IMG/VR virus record: IMGVR_UViG_3300021962_000134
Span: 1 to 54,512 of that record
Length of the DNA stretch: 54,512 nt
Reading direction: 5' to 3' (one strand)
Source of the DNA: a virus
In this document: positions 30,395 through 38,246 of the stretch, piece after piece
Position numbering within the stretch: position 1 is the first letter of the stretch
Layout of the letters: each line of letters starts with the position of its first letter
Translations under genes and position numbers: made by a program
Notes under the pieces: generated by a model
Told to the model about the DNA's origin: nothing
What the model saw: only the letters and a program-made list of their open reading frames with translations
Databases searched by the model: none

Positions 30395-30559
30395 ATGGGT
30401 GATAAAAGCAATTGGACATTACGTTATAACAGAACTGCTCGGGATATTTACGGCAAGAGCCTAATCAGATCAGACTTCGTTGAGCAGAAAGACGAGCGCG
30501 TTGTGGAGTTGTTTATCTGGTGTATGATTGGTTTGGTGCTTGGGGCTTTAATTTTTTAA
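30395..30559 (+). CDS. Small tail-anchored membrane protein (54 aa)
   Basis: Preceded by GAGGAGTTGAAC. The first 36 residues are charged (GDKSNWTLRYNRTARDIYGK), and the last 18 form a hydrophobic segment (LFIWCMIGLVLGALIF) ending at the stop, which is a C-terminal membrane anchor. Last gene of the short rightward early operon. An early membrane protein could affect the host envelope or superinfection; no family is recognised. Confidence 0.65.
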   Translation: MGDKSNWTLRYNRTARDIYGKSLIRSDFVEQKDERVVELFIWCMIGLVLGALIF

Positions 30560-30563
30560 AAAA

Positions 30564-30607
30564 GGGGAGCATAATTCGGGGTGAGAATTTCACATTCTCT
30601 CCTCCCC
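30564..30607 (+). terminator. Nested hairpin after the rightward early operon
   Basis: Outer arms GGGGAG (30564-30569) and CTCCCC (30602-30607), inner arms GAGAAT (30583-30588) and ATTCTC (30594-30599). No U-tract follows, so it may pause or process rather than terminate. Confidence 0.45.
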
Positions 30608-30621
30608 TAAGGTAAGTCTTT

Positions 30622-30652
30622 GGGCTACTGAAACTGGTAGCCCTTTTCTTTT
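30622..30652 (+). terminator. Intrinsic terminator before the late genes
   Basis: GGGCTAC-TGAAACTG-GTAGCCC (30622-30643) followed by a T-rich TTTTCTTTT. It should end early transcription before the terminase genes, so late genes need their own promoter or read-through. Confidence 0.75.
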
Positions 30653-30671
30653 GCCGTAAAATCAGCGATAC

Positions 30672-30700
30672 TTGTTGACAGTTAGTTGAACTGTTGACCA
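30672..30700. promoter_or_regulatory. Operator-like element upstream of the terminase genes
   Basis: TTGTTGACAGTTAGTTGAAC, then CTGTTGACC, contains the inverted repeat CAGTT/AACTG and two GTTGAC copies. The segment GACAGTTAGTT (30677-30687) matches GACAGTTAATT in promoter P4 (23827-23837) at 10 of 11 bases. TTGACA at 30675-30680 has no convincing -10 at 17 bp. It is a candidate site for late-gene control. Confidence 0.4.
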
Positions 30701-30720
30701 CAGAAATAAAGGTTTTGACC

Positions 30721-31296
30721 ATGGAAAATGGTAAATCAGAGAATAAAAAACGTGTTGGACGTCCTCCAAAAGAAAGAGGAGAGGAAATAATTGTCCAAAG
30801 ACCAGTTAAAGATGGTCCTCCCGTTCAGCCAGAGACTTGGGACGGCAAATTTAAATCAGTTGAGCCGATGAAGTACCAAAAGCCTGCACGCAAAAGCCGG
30901 TACAAGTGGAATCACCACGCAACAATCAATTGGATCATGGGTCAAGCAGACCCTGTCGGGTTTTTGTCGCTTGTGATGCAGGGCAAAGAGATATTCCCAG
31001 TTTACACAAAAGACTCACAAGGCAACGCAACACAATCTGGCAAAATTGCAGCCGATCCCGAACTCAGAGTTCTGGCGGCAAAGACTTTGCTCGGTAAATG
31101 CGTTCCCGATTTAAAAGCAGTGGAAGTAAAAGCACAAGTTGAACAAACACGAGTTTTGGACATAAACAGACTAACAGATAATGACCTCACAACAATTGAA
31201 CGAGTTCTTGAGCACGCTGTCATTGACGGAAGTGAGAGCGGAGAAGATGAGGAGATCACTGAAGGAGTTTACCAAGAGGTCTTGGCAGACGATTGA
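30721..31296 (+). CDS. Terminase small subunit candidate
   Basis: 191 residues from the ATG at 30721 (AAAGG 9 nt before; a TTG at 30694 is in frame but lies in the leader). The N-terminus carries an AT-hook-like KKRVGRPPKERG, then a central helical domain (NHHATINWIMGQADPVGFL) and an acidic C-terminus. It is the first late gene and precedes the large terminase, which is where small terminases that recognise packaging sites are found. Sequence similarity to known TerS is not obvious, as is usual. Overlaps the large subunit by about 50 nt. Confidence 0.62.
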   Translation: MENGKSENKKRVGRPPKERGEEIIVQRPVKDGPPVQPETWDGKFKSVEPMKYQKPARKSRYKWNHHATINWIMGQADPVGFLSLVMQGKEIFPVYTKDSQGNATQSGKIAADPELRVLAAKTLLGKCVPDLKAVEVKAQVEQTRVLDINRLTDNDLTTIERVLEHAVIDGSESGEDEEITEGVYQEVLADD

Positions 31297-32692
31297 GCCA
31301 GGACGTGATTTTCACGACAACTGGCACATAGACGCAATCAGCGAACATCTGCAAGCGGTCGTTGAAGGTAAAATCCGGCGGTTGATCATTAACATACCGC
31401 CTCGTCACATGAAGTCTATTTCTGTGGCTGTGGCTTTACCGGCTTGGACTTGGACCATCCAGCCACAAAAGCGTTTTTTGTTTGCTTCGTACGCATCTTC
31501 GCTTTCCATCAGGGATTCAGTTAAGTGTAGGCGGTTGATTGATTCGCCTTGGTATCAACAACACTTCGGGCAAACTTTCCACTTGACCGGAGACCAAAAC
31601 CAGAAACAACGTTTTGAGAACAGCCAAACCGGATACCGCATAGCGACTTCGGTGGATGGTGCGTTGACGGGTGAAGGTGGTGATATTATTGTGATTGATG
31701 ACCCGCACAACGTTCGGGAAGCTGAAAGTTCCGCAGTCAGGGAAGGTGTTCTCGAATGGTGGGATCAGGCGATGCAATCCCGACTCAATGACCCGAAAAC
31801 AGGTGCATTCATTATTATTATGCAGCGAGTGCACGAAAAAGACCTGACCGGACACATTCTGGCGAATGAACTTGGGCAAGAGTGGGATCACCTTTGTCTG
31901 CCGGCAAGGTACGAGATCGGACATCCGACACCGACTTTTTCTTCACTCGGTTTCACTGACCCGAGGACTGAGGAAGGCGAACTGTTGTGGCCAGACCGCA
32001 TCGACGAACCAACGCTTCGGAATCTTGAGCGGTCTTTGGGCAGTTATGCGTCTGCTGGCCAGTTACAGCAAAGACCAATGCCGAAAGGTGGTGGAATTCT
32101 GAGAGCTGAGTGGTGGGTTCCTTGGGATAAACCAGATCTGCCAGATATTGAGTACGTTATCCAATCTTGGGATACGGCTTTCAGCACAAAAGAGAAAACC
32201 TCGTATTCTGCCAGAACCACTTGGGGAGTTTTCAAAAGCCGAGGACAGACCAATGCGATTGTTTTAGATATGTGGTATGACCGCGTGACATATCCGGAGT
32301 TGAGGAGAATAGCTCAAGAAGCGTATAATTCCTACGAACCAGACGCAGTGCTTATTGAAAAGAAGGCATCTGGCCAGAGTTTGATTCAAGATTTACGGGT
32401 TGCAGGAGTTCCAGTGATTGAATACATGCCAGACCGCGATAAAGAAGCACGCGCACATGCAAGTTCTGCATTGCTCGAAGACGGAAGAATTTACTTTCCA
32501 TCAGACAAAAAATGGGCTAAAAACTTAATTGACATCTGTGCAGCCTTTCCAGCCACGGAAAATGACGATATAGTTGACACTTGTACACAGGCTTGGTTGA
32601 GATTACGAAAAGGATGGTTTGTGACTCACTCGCAAGACTACGACGATGACGATTCTGAACTGCCCAAACAGAGGGTAACAATGTATGGCTGA
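31247..32692 (+). CDS. terL: Terminase large subunit
   Basis: 481 residues if started at 31247 (an in-frame ATG at 31181 would add 22 residues inside the previous gene; the conserved part begins at FTKRSWQTIEPG, favouring the later start). ATPase: the block IRRLIINIPPRHMKS carries a deviant Walker A (about 51-57), and GGDIIVIDDPHN a Walker B (146-153). Nuclease: YVIQSWDTAFSTKEKTSY with catalytic Asp, ending TENDDIVDTCTQAW. It is the motor that cuts and packages DNA into the prohead. The start is coupled to TerS and the end overlaps the portal gene. Confidence 0.93.
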   Translation: MRRSLKEFTKRSWQTIEPGRDFHDNWHIDAISEHLQAVVEGKIRRLIINIPPRHMKSISVAVALPAWTWTIQPQKRFLFASYASSLSIRDSVKCRRLIDSPWYQQHFGQTFHLTGDQNQKQRFENSQTGYRIATSVDGALTGEGGDIIVIDDPHNVREAESSAVREGVLEWWDQAMQSRLNDPKTGAFIIIMQRVHEKDLTGHILANELGQEWDHLCLPARYEIGHPTPTFSSLGFTDPRTEEGELLWPDRIDEPTLRNLERSLGSYASAGQLQQRPMPKGGGILRAEWWVPWDKPDLPDIEYVIQSWDTAFSTKEKTSYSARTTWGVFKSRGQTNAIVLDMWYDRVTYPELRRIAQEAYNSYEPDAVLIEKKASGQSLIQDLRVAGVPVIEYMPDRDKEARAHASSALLEDGRIYFPSDKKWAKNLIDICAAFPATENDDIVDTCTQAWLRLRKGWFVTHSQDYDDDDSELPKQRVTMYG

Positions 32693-35147
32693 TCCGCTAG
32701 AAGATAACGTGATCCCGTTTGCCGAGGGATCTCCCGCAGATGATTTACAGGTTGAAGCGTTCGGTGAGGATGTTTTAATCGGAGACCCAACACTAGATTT
32801 AATGGACCAAGAGCCAGAGGTTGCGTTCGATGCGAACTTGGCAGAGGTGATTGATGAAAGGACACTTGGTCGGAAGGCTTCAGACCTTATTCATTATTTC
32901 GAGTCCGATAAATCAGCCCGAGCTGAATGGGAGATGCGTTATAAGGAAGGGTTGAAAACGCTGGACCCAGACGGTGGTTTAATGGAGTCTGAGGAAGAGC
33001 GAGCCAGCCGAGGATTGAGCACAGTCGTTCATCCGCTGATCGCTGAAGCTGCGACCCAGTTCAATGCTCGAGCCATAGCCGAGCTTTACCCATCTGGTGG
33101 TCCAGTCAAAACAATCATCGTAGGAAATCCTGACGAAGAGACTGAAGACCAAGCACGACGTGTCAGAGAATTCATGAATTACCAGATCACCGAGCAAATG
33201 CCGGAATACTTCCCAGATCTGGATCAAATGTTGTTTCAGTTACCGCTTGTCGGACAGACATTTAAAAAGGTTTGGTGGGATGCGAACTTGGATCGTCAGT
33301 GCTCACAGTTCGTGAACGCTGAAGACTTTGTTGTTGCTCCGGAAAGCAAAGACCTTTACACATCGCCCAGATACACCCAGTTGATCAGGCTTCCGCGCAA
33401 CGACTTTAATAAGTACGTTCAGGCTGGTTGGTACTTGCCAGTTGAGTATTCTGGTGACGGTATTGACCCATCTGGTAGCACGACTGATGACATCGAGGGT
33501 GTAAATCCATACGCTGATGACCAGCAAGACGAGGTCATGAACCTTTTGGAGATGCACGTTTACGATACTTTTGATGGCATCGATGGGATATCCAAAGAAG
33601 ATGAAAACGACACCAATACTAATATGGTGGCGTTCCCTTATGTGGTAACGATTGACTATGACTCGCAGAAAATCGTTTCAGTTCGACGCAACTGGTACGA
33701 AGGCGACGAAAACAAAAAGCGCAGAGATTGGTTCGTGAGCTATAAGTTCTTGCCAGGAGTTGGATTCTATGGTTTTGGACTTTATCACATTATTGGTGGA
33801 TTGGGCAAAGCTGCAACCGGCGCATTGCGCGCACTTTTGGACTCTGCTGCGTTTGCAAACATGCAAGGTGGCTTTAAACTGAAGGGTCGAGTGAGTGGTG
33901 GCGAGATTGACGTTAATCCAGGAGAGTTTATAGATTTAGACTCGACTGTTGACGATGTGAACAAGGCTATCATGCCGTTACCGTTCAAAGAGCCATCGAG
34001 CACCTTGTTCCAGTTGCTTGGCTTTATTGTTGACGCTGGTCGGAGGTTTGCAAGCACTGCAGACTTGAACGTTGGGGATGTGAACCCGAACGCACCAGTT
34101 GGTTCTACGGTTGCGCTGATTGAGCAAGGTTCAAAGTCGTTCTCAGCGATTCATAAGCGGTTGCACTACTCGCAGGGTCAAGAGTTCAAGATGCTCGCAA
34201 AACTCAACTCTCTCTATCTACCAGAGGAGTTCAGATTCGCAGTTTCTGGCCAGACCGAAGTAATTTTTGCAGCTGATTTTAATGATCGTGTTGACGTGAT
34301 CCCAGTAAGCGACCCAAATATCTTCAGCACCGCACAACGCATCGCTCAAGCACAAGCCATTCTTCAAATGGCACAAACCGCTCCACAGCTTCACGATATG
34401 TACGAAGCCTACAAGCGAATGTACGAGGCGATCCGCATCCCGAACATTGACGAGATTTTGAAAAAGCCAGAAGAGGCTCCAAGGCTCGACCCAATCGACG
34501 AGAACATGTCGGTGCTTTACGGCAAACCGATCCGAGCATTCCCAGAACAAGATCACGACGCACACATTGCGGTTCATATGCAGTTTATGCAAGACCCATC
34601 GTTGGCAGGCAATCCTGGAGCGAAAGCATTGCAACCAGTGCTGATTGCTCACATTGCGGAACACGTGGCGTTGCTTTACCGAACCAGAATGGAGGCAAGC
34701 ATCGGAGTTCCGTTGCCAGCTCTGCCAGATTTGGGAGATAAAAGGTTCGAGTTCGAGGATGTTGATCCGAGGATGGACATGTTGATCAGTCAGCGTGCCG
34801 CACAAGTCGTTCAGCAAGCACCACAGATGCAAGCCATACGTTCACTTCAGCAAGGACAACAACAAGGACAAGGTGGCGAGTTGCAGTACGCTCAACAGCT
34901 GGCACAGCTCGAGGCTCAAGCACTTCAGGCTCGCACCCAAGCACAGATTCAAGCCGACCAAGCTCGGGCACAGTCTGATATCCAGATCGATCAAGCAAAA
35001 GCACAGCAATCTTTGGAGATTCAAAAAGCCAAAACACAAGCTGACCTTGAAGCGAAGATCGCCAAACTACAAGCCGAGCTTCAATTGGAACGAGAAAAGA
35101 ACATGATGAAAATGCAAATGGAGGCACAACGTGGCATCAATCGATGA
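32685..35147 (+). CDS. Portal protein (P22-like)
   Basis: 820 residues. The core has ATQFNARAIAELYPSGGPVK and EEFIDLDSTVDD-like strands, and DLNVGDVNPNAPVGSTVALI with EQGSKSFSAIHKRLH, the block typical of podovirus portals of the P22/N4 size class. From about residue 700 the tail is a long Gln/Ala-rich coiled coil (AQQLAQLEAQALQARTQAQI and onward), like the barrel of P22 portal. It forms the dodecameric DNA channel at one capsid vertex. Overlaps TerL by 8 nt and the next gene by 17 nt. Confidence 0.88.
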   Translation: MADPLEDNVIPFAEGSPADDLQVEAFGEDVLIGDPTLDLMDQEPEVAFDANLAEVIDERTLGRKASDLIHYFESDKSARAEWEMRYKEGLKTLDPDGGLMESEEERASRGLSTVVHPLIAEAATQFNARAIAELYPSGGPVKTIIVGNPDEETEDQARRVREFMNYQITEQMPEYFPDLDQMLFQLPLVGQTFKKVWWDANLDRQCSQFVNAEDFVVAPESKDLYTSPRYTQLIRLPRNDFNKYVQAGWYLPVEYSGDGIDPSGSTTDDIEGVNPYADDQQDEVMNLLEMHVYDTFDGIDGISKEDENDTNTNMVAFPYVVTIDYDSQKIVSVRRNWYEGDENKKRRDWFVSYKFLPGVGFYGFGLYHIIGGLGKAATGALRALLDSAAFANMQGGFKLKGRVSGGEIDVNPGEFIDLDSTVDDVNKAIMPLPFKEPSSTLFQLLGFIVDAGRRFASTADLNVGDVNPNAPVGSTVALIEQGSKSFSAIHKRLHYSQGQEFKMLAKLNSLYLPEEFRFAVSGQTEVIFAADFNDRVDVIPVSDPNIFSTAQRIAQAQAILQMAQTAPQLHDMYEAYKRMYEAIRIPNIDEILKKPEEAPRLDPIDENMSVLYGKPIRAFPEQDHDAHIAVHMQFMQDPSLAGNPGAKALQPVLIAHIAEHVALLYRTRMEASIGVPLPALPDLGDKRFEFEDVDPRMDMLISQRAAQVVQQAPQMQAIRSLQQGQQQGQGGELQYAQQLAQLEAQALQARTQAQIQADQARAQSDIQIDQAKAQQSLEIQKAKTQADLEAKIAKLQAELQLEREKNMMKMQMEAQRGINR

Positions 35148-35439
35148 GCTCGCGCAAAGATTTCAAATTCAACAAGGAGCTATGCAGCCTGTTAACCCTG
35201 CCGCTTTCAGTGGTCAAACAGACCAACGAGCTCCTGGACCACAACCGCAAGCTGGCCAAAGCCTTAATCCGAGCTCGCAAGAGAGTATGCAAGAATACCT
35301 TATTAATAAAGTGATGGAGCTGAAGCAAAGACTCGGGAGAGGTAACGTTGGTGCGCTGGAAGGATTTTTGGGTGGTATGCGTAATGTGAAACCACAACAA
35401 CCCGAACCACAACCCGAGCAATCTGCTCGTACAATTTAA
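35131..35439 (+). CDS. Small Gln/Pro-rich protein after the portal (102 aa)
   Basis: Starts inside the portal gene. Gln- and Pro-rich and unstructured looking (QPVNPAAFSGQTDQRAPGPQ), then one short helix (YLINKVMELKQRLGRGNVGA). Unknown function. The position after the portal suggests a head accessory protein. Confidence 0.7.
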   Translation: MASIDELAQRFQIQQGAMQPVNPAAFSGQTDQRAPGPQPQAGQSLNPSSQESMQEYLINKVMELKQRLGRGNVGALEGFLGGMRNVKPQQPEPQPEQSARTI

Positions 35440-35450
35440 GGAGAGCAGAG

Positions 35451-35771
35451 ATGCCAGGATATGCAGACACAGGTGCTTTATCAGGACTTGGTCAAGTTTC
35501 AGACCGAGAAATGCAATCGTTTAACCAAGCAACACCGAGTGAGGGGATTAACCCTTACACATATGAAAATTTAATGCGTTTGCCTGTTGCTGATCAGGTT
35601 ATTCAGTACATGGCGGACAGCACTGGTTTGGCTGTTGAAGACATTGTTGGTCAGATGCAAAGCGGTAAAATACCGCCAGAGGGCATGAAGATGCTTTTCG
35701 ATGAGGCATTTAATATTATGTCAGCACCCAAAGGCGGTTCAGCAATGGATCGTTATAACCAGAGAAGATAA
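35451..35771 (+). CDS. Small head-region protein (106 aa)
   Basis: GGAGAGC before the ATG. The first part is Gly/Ser-rich; the second is helical (LAVEDIVGQMQSGKIPPEGM), ending in an Arg-rich tail MDRYNQRR. No known family; a virion or assembly factor is likely from position. Confidence 0.7.
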   Translation: MPGYADTGALSGLGQVSDREMQSFNQATPSEGINPYTYENLMRLPVADQVIQYMADSTGLAVEDIVGQMQSGKIPPEGMKMLFDEAFNIMSAPKGGSAMDRYNQRR

Positions 35772-35784
35772 TCAGGAGAGCAAA

Positions 35785-36117
35785 ATGGCTGAAGTCAATG
35801 TAGCGAATATTGAAGAGCAAAGAGAGATGTTCGAGATGCAGATGGGTTTCCCAGCTGATTCAGAAGGTCTCGATCTGACCGATGAGCAAGTTGTCAACTT
35901 CATGTTGCTTTGTCACAAAGAGATGGTAGCCCCAGAAGAAATGGAAGAAGATGAAGGCTACGAGGAAGAAGAAGGTCCAGAGCATGAAATGATGGAAGAG
36001 ATGATGCCGGAAGAAGGTGAAATGAAAGTTAAAGTCATCAAGCTCGGAGCTGGCGACATTCAGAATGTGATGGACGACATACTCGGTGCTGGTGGTCCAA
36101 AGATCGAAGGCTATTAA
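35785..36117 (+). CDS. Acidic small protein (110 aa)
   Basis: Start fixed by GGAGAGCAAA; an upstream extension lies in the preceding gene. Strongly acidic, with a low-complexity Glu/Met stretch (MEEDEGYEEEEGPEHEMMEE) and a C-terminal block KVKVIKLGAGDIQNVMDDIL. Acidic proteins near the scaffold often help capsid assembly; unproven here. Confidence 0.72.
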   Translation: MAEVNVANIEEQREMFEMQMGFPADSEGLDLTDEQVVNFMLLCHKEMVAPEEMEEDEGYEEEEGPEHEMMEEMMPEEGEMKVKVIKLGAGDIQNVMDDILGAGGPKIEGY

Positions 36118-36120
36118 CCA

Positions 36121-36270
36121 ATGCCAGTCCGGAAAGTCGAAGGTGGTTACAGATGGGGTAAAAGCGGTAAAGTTTACCCAACCAAAGAGCAAGCTGAACG
36201 CCAAGCTCGTGCCATTTACGCTTCCGGATACACAGGTAATAAAAAGGTGAAGAAACGTGGCAAGTCGTAA
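36121..36270 (+). CDS. Conserved basic phage peptide (49 aa), GGYRWGKSGKVYP family
   Basis: Starts 3 nt after the previous stop. MPVRKVEGGYRWGKSGKVYP followed by TKEQAERQARAIYASGY is a recurring small phage protein, recognised from general knowledge, with no assigned function; basic C-terminal tail. It opens a run of overlapping or abutting tiny basic genes. Overlaps the next gene by 14 nt. Confidence 0.82.
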   Translation: MPVRKVEGGYRWGKSGKVYPTKEQAERQARAIYASGYTGNKKVKKRGKS

Positions 36271-36493
36271 ATTCAAACCTCAGCCAAAAACCAAAGGCGG
36301 TGTTAATGTAAGTTATGTTCGTGGGGCAAAAAACCCAAAGGCTCAAGAGGCAGAGATTAAAAGCACTGCAAAAAAGTACCGAGAAGGAACTCTTACTAAA
36401 TCAGAAATGGAACGCATAGCCAAAAAAAGGTCAGCCAATGTCACAAAAAGCTACAAAAAAGCCAGCGAAAAAAGAAGCAAAAAGCTCTCCTAA
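36257..36493 (+). CDS. Small basic protein (78 aa), GTG start
   Basis: GTG at 36257 with AAGGTG 8 nt upstream. Highly Lys/Ser-rich helices (AQEAEIKSTAKKYREGTLTK, then a Lys/Ser tail). Overlaps the next gene by 56 nt. Function unknown; possibly DNA- or head-associated by charge. Confidence 0.68.
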   Translation: MASRKFKPQPKTKGGVNVSYVRGAKNPKAQEAEIKSTAKKYREGTLTKSEMERIAKKRSANVTKSYKKASEKRSKKLS

Positions 36494-36731
36494 AGGTGGA
36501 AGCTCTCTGAATGCTGCTATTGATAAATACAGCAAGTCGTCTGGTATCTCCAAAGACAAACTCCGCAAAGTGGCAAAGCGTGGCATGGGAGCTTATTATT
36601 CTTCAGGTTCAAAACCAGGACAAACTCCAACGTCTTGGGCGATTGGTCGGGTGAGGTCTTTTGCTACTGGCAAAGGTGGTGCACGTAAAGCTGATGCAGA
36701 TTTGTTAAAAGGTAAAAAGAAAAATGGCTAA
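36438..36731 (+). CDS. Conserved phage protein with GGARKAD motif (97 aa)
   Basis: Lys-rich N-terminus, then GMGAYYSSGSKPGQTPTSWA and a C-terminus GKGGARKADADLL. This YYSSGSRPGQTP...GGARKAD pattern is a common marine-phage family (DUF5824-like) encoded near head genes. Function unknown. Its end overlaps the next gene by 8 nt. Confidence 0.8.
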   Translation: MSQKATKKPAKKEAKSSPKGGSSLNAAIDKYSKSSGISKDKLRKVAKRGMGAYYSSGSKPGQTPTSWAIGRVRSFATGKGGARKADADLLKGKKKNG

Positions 36732-36897
36732 AGGTGTGAAACATTTTTTTAAAGACGGCACTGAGTATAAAGGTGCTACTCATAAAGACGCAAAAGGCAA
36801 AATAATGTCTGGTGCTCGTCACACTCCCAACAGCAAGTATCTGTATCACATTGGAGATCTTTCAGACCGTGCCAAAACAAAAGCGAGGAAATCTTAA
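36724..36897 (+). CDS. Conserved phage peptide (57 aa), MAKGVKHFFKDGTEY family
   Basis: MAKGVKHFFKDGTEYKGATH followed by KDAKGKIMSGARHT is a typical small conserved protein of marine and other phages. The stop TAA overlaps the next ATG. Basic, soluble; unknown function. Confidence 0.8.
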   Translation: MAKGVKHFFKDGTEYKGATHKDAKGKIMSGARHTPNSKYLYHIGDLSDRAKTKARKS

Positions 36898-37154
36898 TGG
36901 CGACGTACAAAGGAAAAAAAGTTACCTTGAACAAGCCACGCAGGATTGGAAAAGGCGAAACCAGTTACGGGAAAAAGAAGTCTGTCGTTTATGTTCAGGA
37001 TGGCGACCGAGTGAAGCGGGTAACTTTCGGCGACCCAAACATGACGATTAAAAAGAATCAACCAGGACGCAGATCTAATTTCCGATCTCGTCACAATTGC
37101 GATAATCCAGGACCAAAGACAAAAGCTCGGTACTGGTCATGTAAGGCTTGGTGA
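36897..37154 (+). CDS. Conserved phage protein (85 aa), FGDPNM family
   Basis: VTLNKPRRIGKGE, VYVQDGDRVKRVTFGDPNMT and a C-terminal Arg/Cys block ending YWSCKAW match a frequent phage family (FGDPNM followed by a C-x...WSC end; DUF6321-like). Two Cys at the end could bind metal. In some phages the family lies beside capsid maturation genes, but no function is established. Confidence 0.82.
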   Translation: MATYKGKKVTLNKPRRIGKGETSYGKKKSVVYVQDGDRVKRVTFGDPNMTIKKNQPGRRSNFRSRHNCDNPGPKTKARYWSCKAW

Positions 37155-37155
37155 T

Positions 37156-37350
37156 ATGGCAGAAAAGACCGCTATTAAAAAAGTTGCTGCAGCTGAGATC
37201 CGTGCAGCGAAAAGTTTCCTCGAACGTCGAGGCATCACAACCGAAGAAGTGAGTCCGAAGAAATTTGCCAAAGCTGCAAAAGAACTCGACAAAGGTTTTA
37301 AGGAAACTCTGGAAATTCTAGTGCGCGAGCTGTCAGGAGGCCAGGTCTGA
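37156..37350 (+). CDS. Small helical protein (64 aa)
   Basis: Starts 1 nt after the previous stop. Ala/Lys/Glu-rich helices (AAAEIRAAKSFLERRGITTE), ending ETLEILVRELSGGQV. Overlaps the next gene by 1 nt. Function unknown. Confidence 0.72.
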   Translation: MAEKTAIKKVAAAEIRAAKSFLERRGITTEEVSPKKFAKAAKELDKGFKETLEILVRELSGGQV

Positions 37351-37811
37351 TGGAGATGCGCGAGTTTTTAATGTCGTTGAGTGATAAAGTTGCTGCAGCT
37401 CGTGAAGGCAGAGATATGATTGACGAGCGTGCTATGCGCGAGATGCCAGAAGTTCGCCCAATCGACTTGGGTGCTTTTTCTTTTATCCCAGACATCAGCA
37501 TTAGTGGTGGTCGAACCACGAGCATGGGTGGTGAAGAAGGAAACACCAGATTTGTAGAAAATGAAGGTGGTGGCAGGATTGGTGGCAATGTTATTTTGCC
37601 AAGCGGAACCAGCTTTGGTGGTGGGGTGTCAGGTAATTATTACCGAGGCAAGGAAAGCAGTCCGTACCACACCGCTAAGTACGGTCCAGGGGGATCTGTC
37701 GAGGAATACGATGCTTATATGAATTTGCCAAGCGGATTGGGAGCCAACGCGACATACAACCCTAACACAGACGATTATTCAATAATGGCTAGGTACACGA
37801 AAGAATTTTAA
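37350..37811 (+). CDS. Gly-rich protein (153 aa), unknown
   Basis: GGAGG upstream of the ATG. A helical N-terminus is followed by a Gly/Ser/Asn-rich C-terminal half (ENEGGGRIGGNVILPSGTSF) with a regular beta pattern, like short fibre or decoration proteins. Position between head genes suggests a virion or decoration role. Confidence 0.68.
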   Translation: MEMREFLMSLSDKVAAAREGRDMIDERAMREMPEVRPIDLGAFSFIPDISISGGRTTSMGGEEGNTRFVENEGGGRIGGNVILPSGTSFGGGVSGNYYRGKESSPYHTAKYGPGGSVEEYDAYMNLPSGLGANATYNPNTDDYSIMARYTKEF

Positions 37812-38219
37812 ATGGCTGAGAGGGCAAAAGTTCCATCCATAGATAGTTACGGGGAAATGAAAAGTTTCGACCCGACTTACAGGATGAAAACAAGAGATGT
37901 TATCAGTGATTATTTACAAAGCCTTGGTCTGGCTTCGACGCCACAAACAGCTAGAGACATGGCTGAGGGGTTTACCGGATCACCCAATCCTGCCACCAGT
38001 TATGTTGATTCTCTTGGGGTGCTTGATTTTACTCCTGTGGGTTTGGGCTTCGGAGCTGAAGAGGTGAAGCGCGAGTTGAAATCAGCAGAAACACCTGTTG
38101 ATTATGCAGTTGCAGGTGCTGGTGCTATTTTAACAGGTCTAGAGGCTTATCCATTAACCAAAACGATTGCCAGACCTGTGAAGAAATTTTTAAGTAGCCT
38201 CAATGATAAAATTAAATAA
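37812..38219 (+). CDS. Protein (135 aa) with C-terminal hydrophobic segment
   Basis: Starts right after the previous stop. It contains a Gly/Ala stretch (VDYAVAGAGAILTGLEAYPL) that may associate with membranes, followed by a basic tail. No family recognised. Similar in style to the hydrophobic patches of ejection proteins elsewhere in the window. Confidence 0.65.
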   Translation: MAERAKVPSIDSYGEMKSFDPTYRMKTRDVISDYLQSLGLASTPQTARDMAEGFTGSPNPATSYVDSLGVLDFTPVGLGFGAEEVKRELKSAETPVDYAVAGAGAILTGLEAYPLTKTIARPVKKFLSSLNDKIK

Positions 38220-38246
38220 CTCCGGTCATTAAAGAGGGATAATCAT

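Noticed and set aside
30675-30703. TTGACA upstream of the terminase as a standard sigma70 promoter
   Set aside because: The region 16-18 bp downstream has no -10-like hexamer; it fits better as part of an operator-like repeat.
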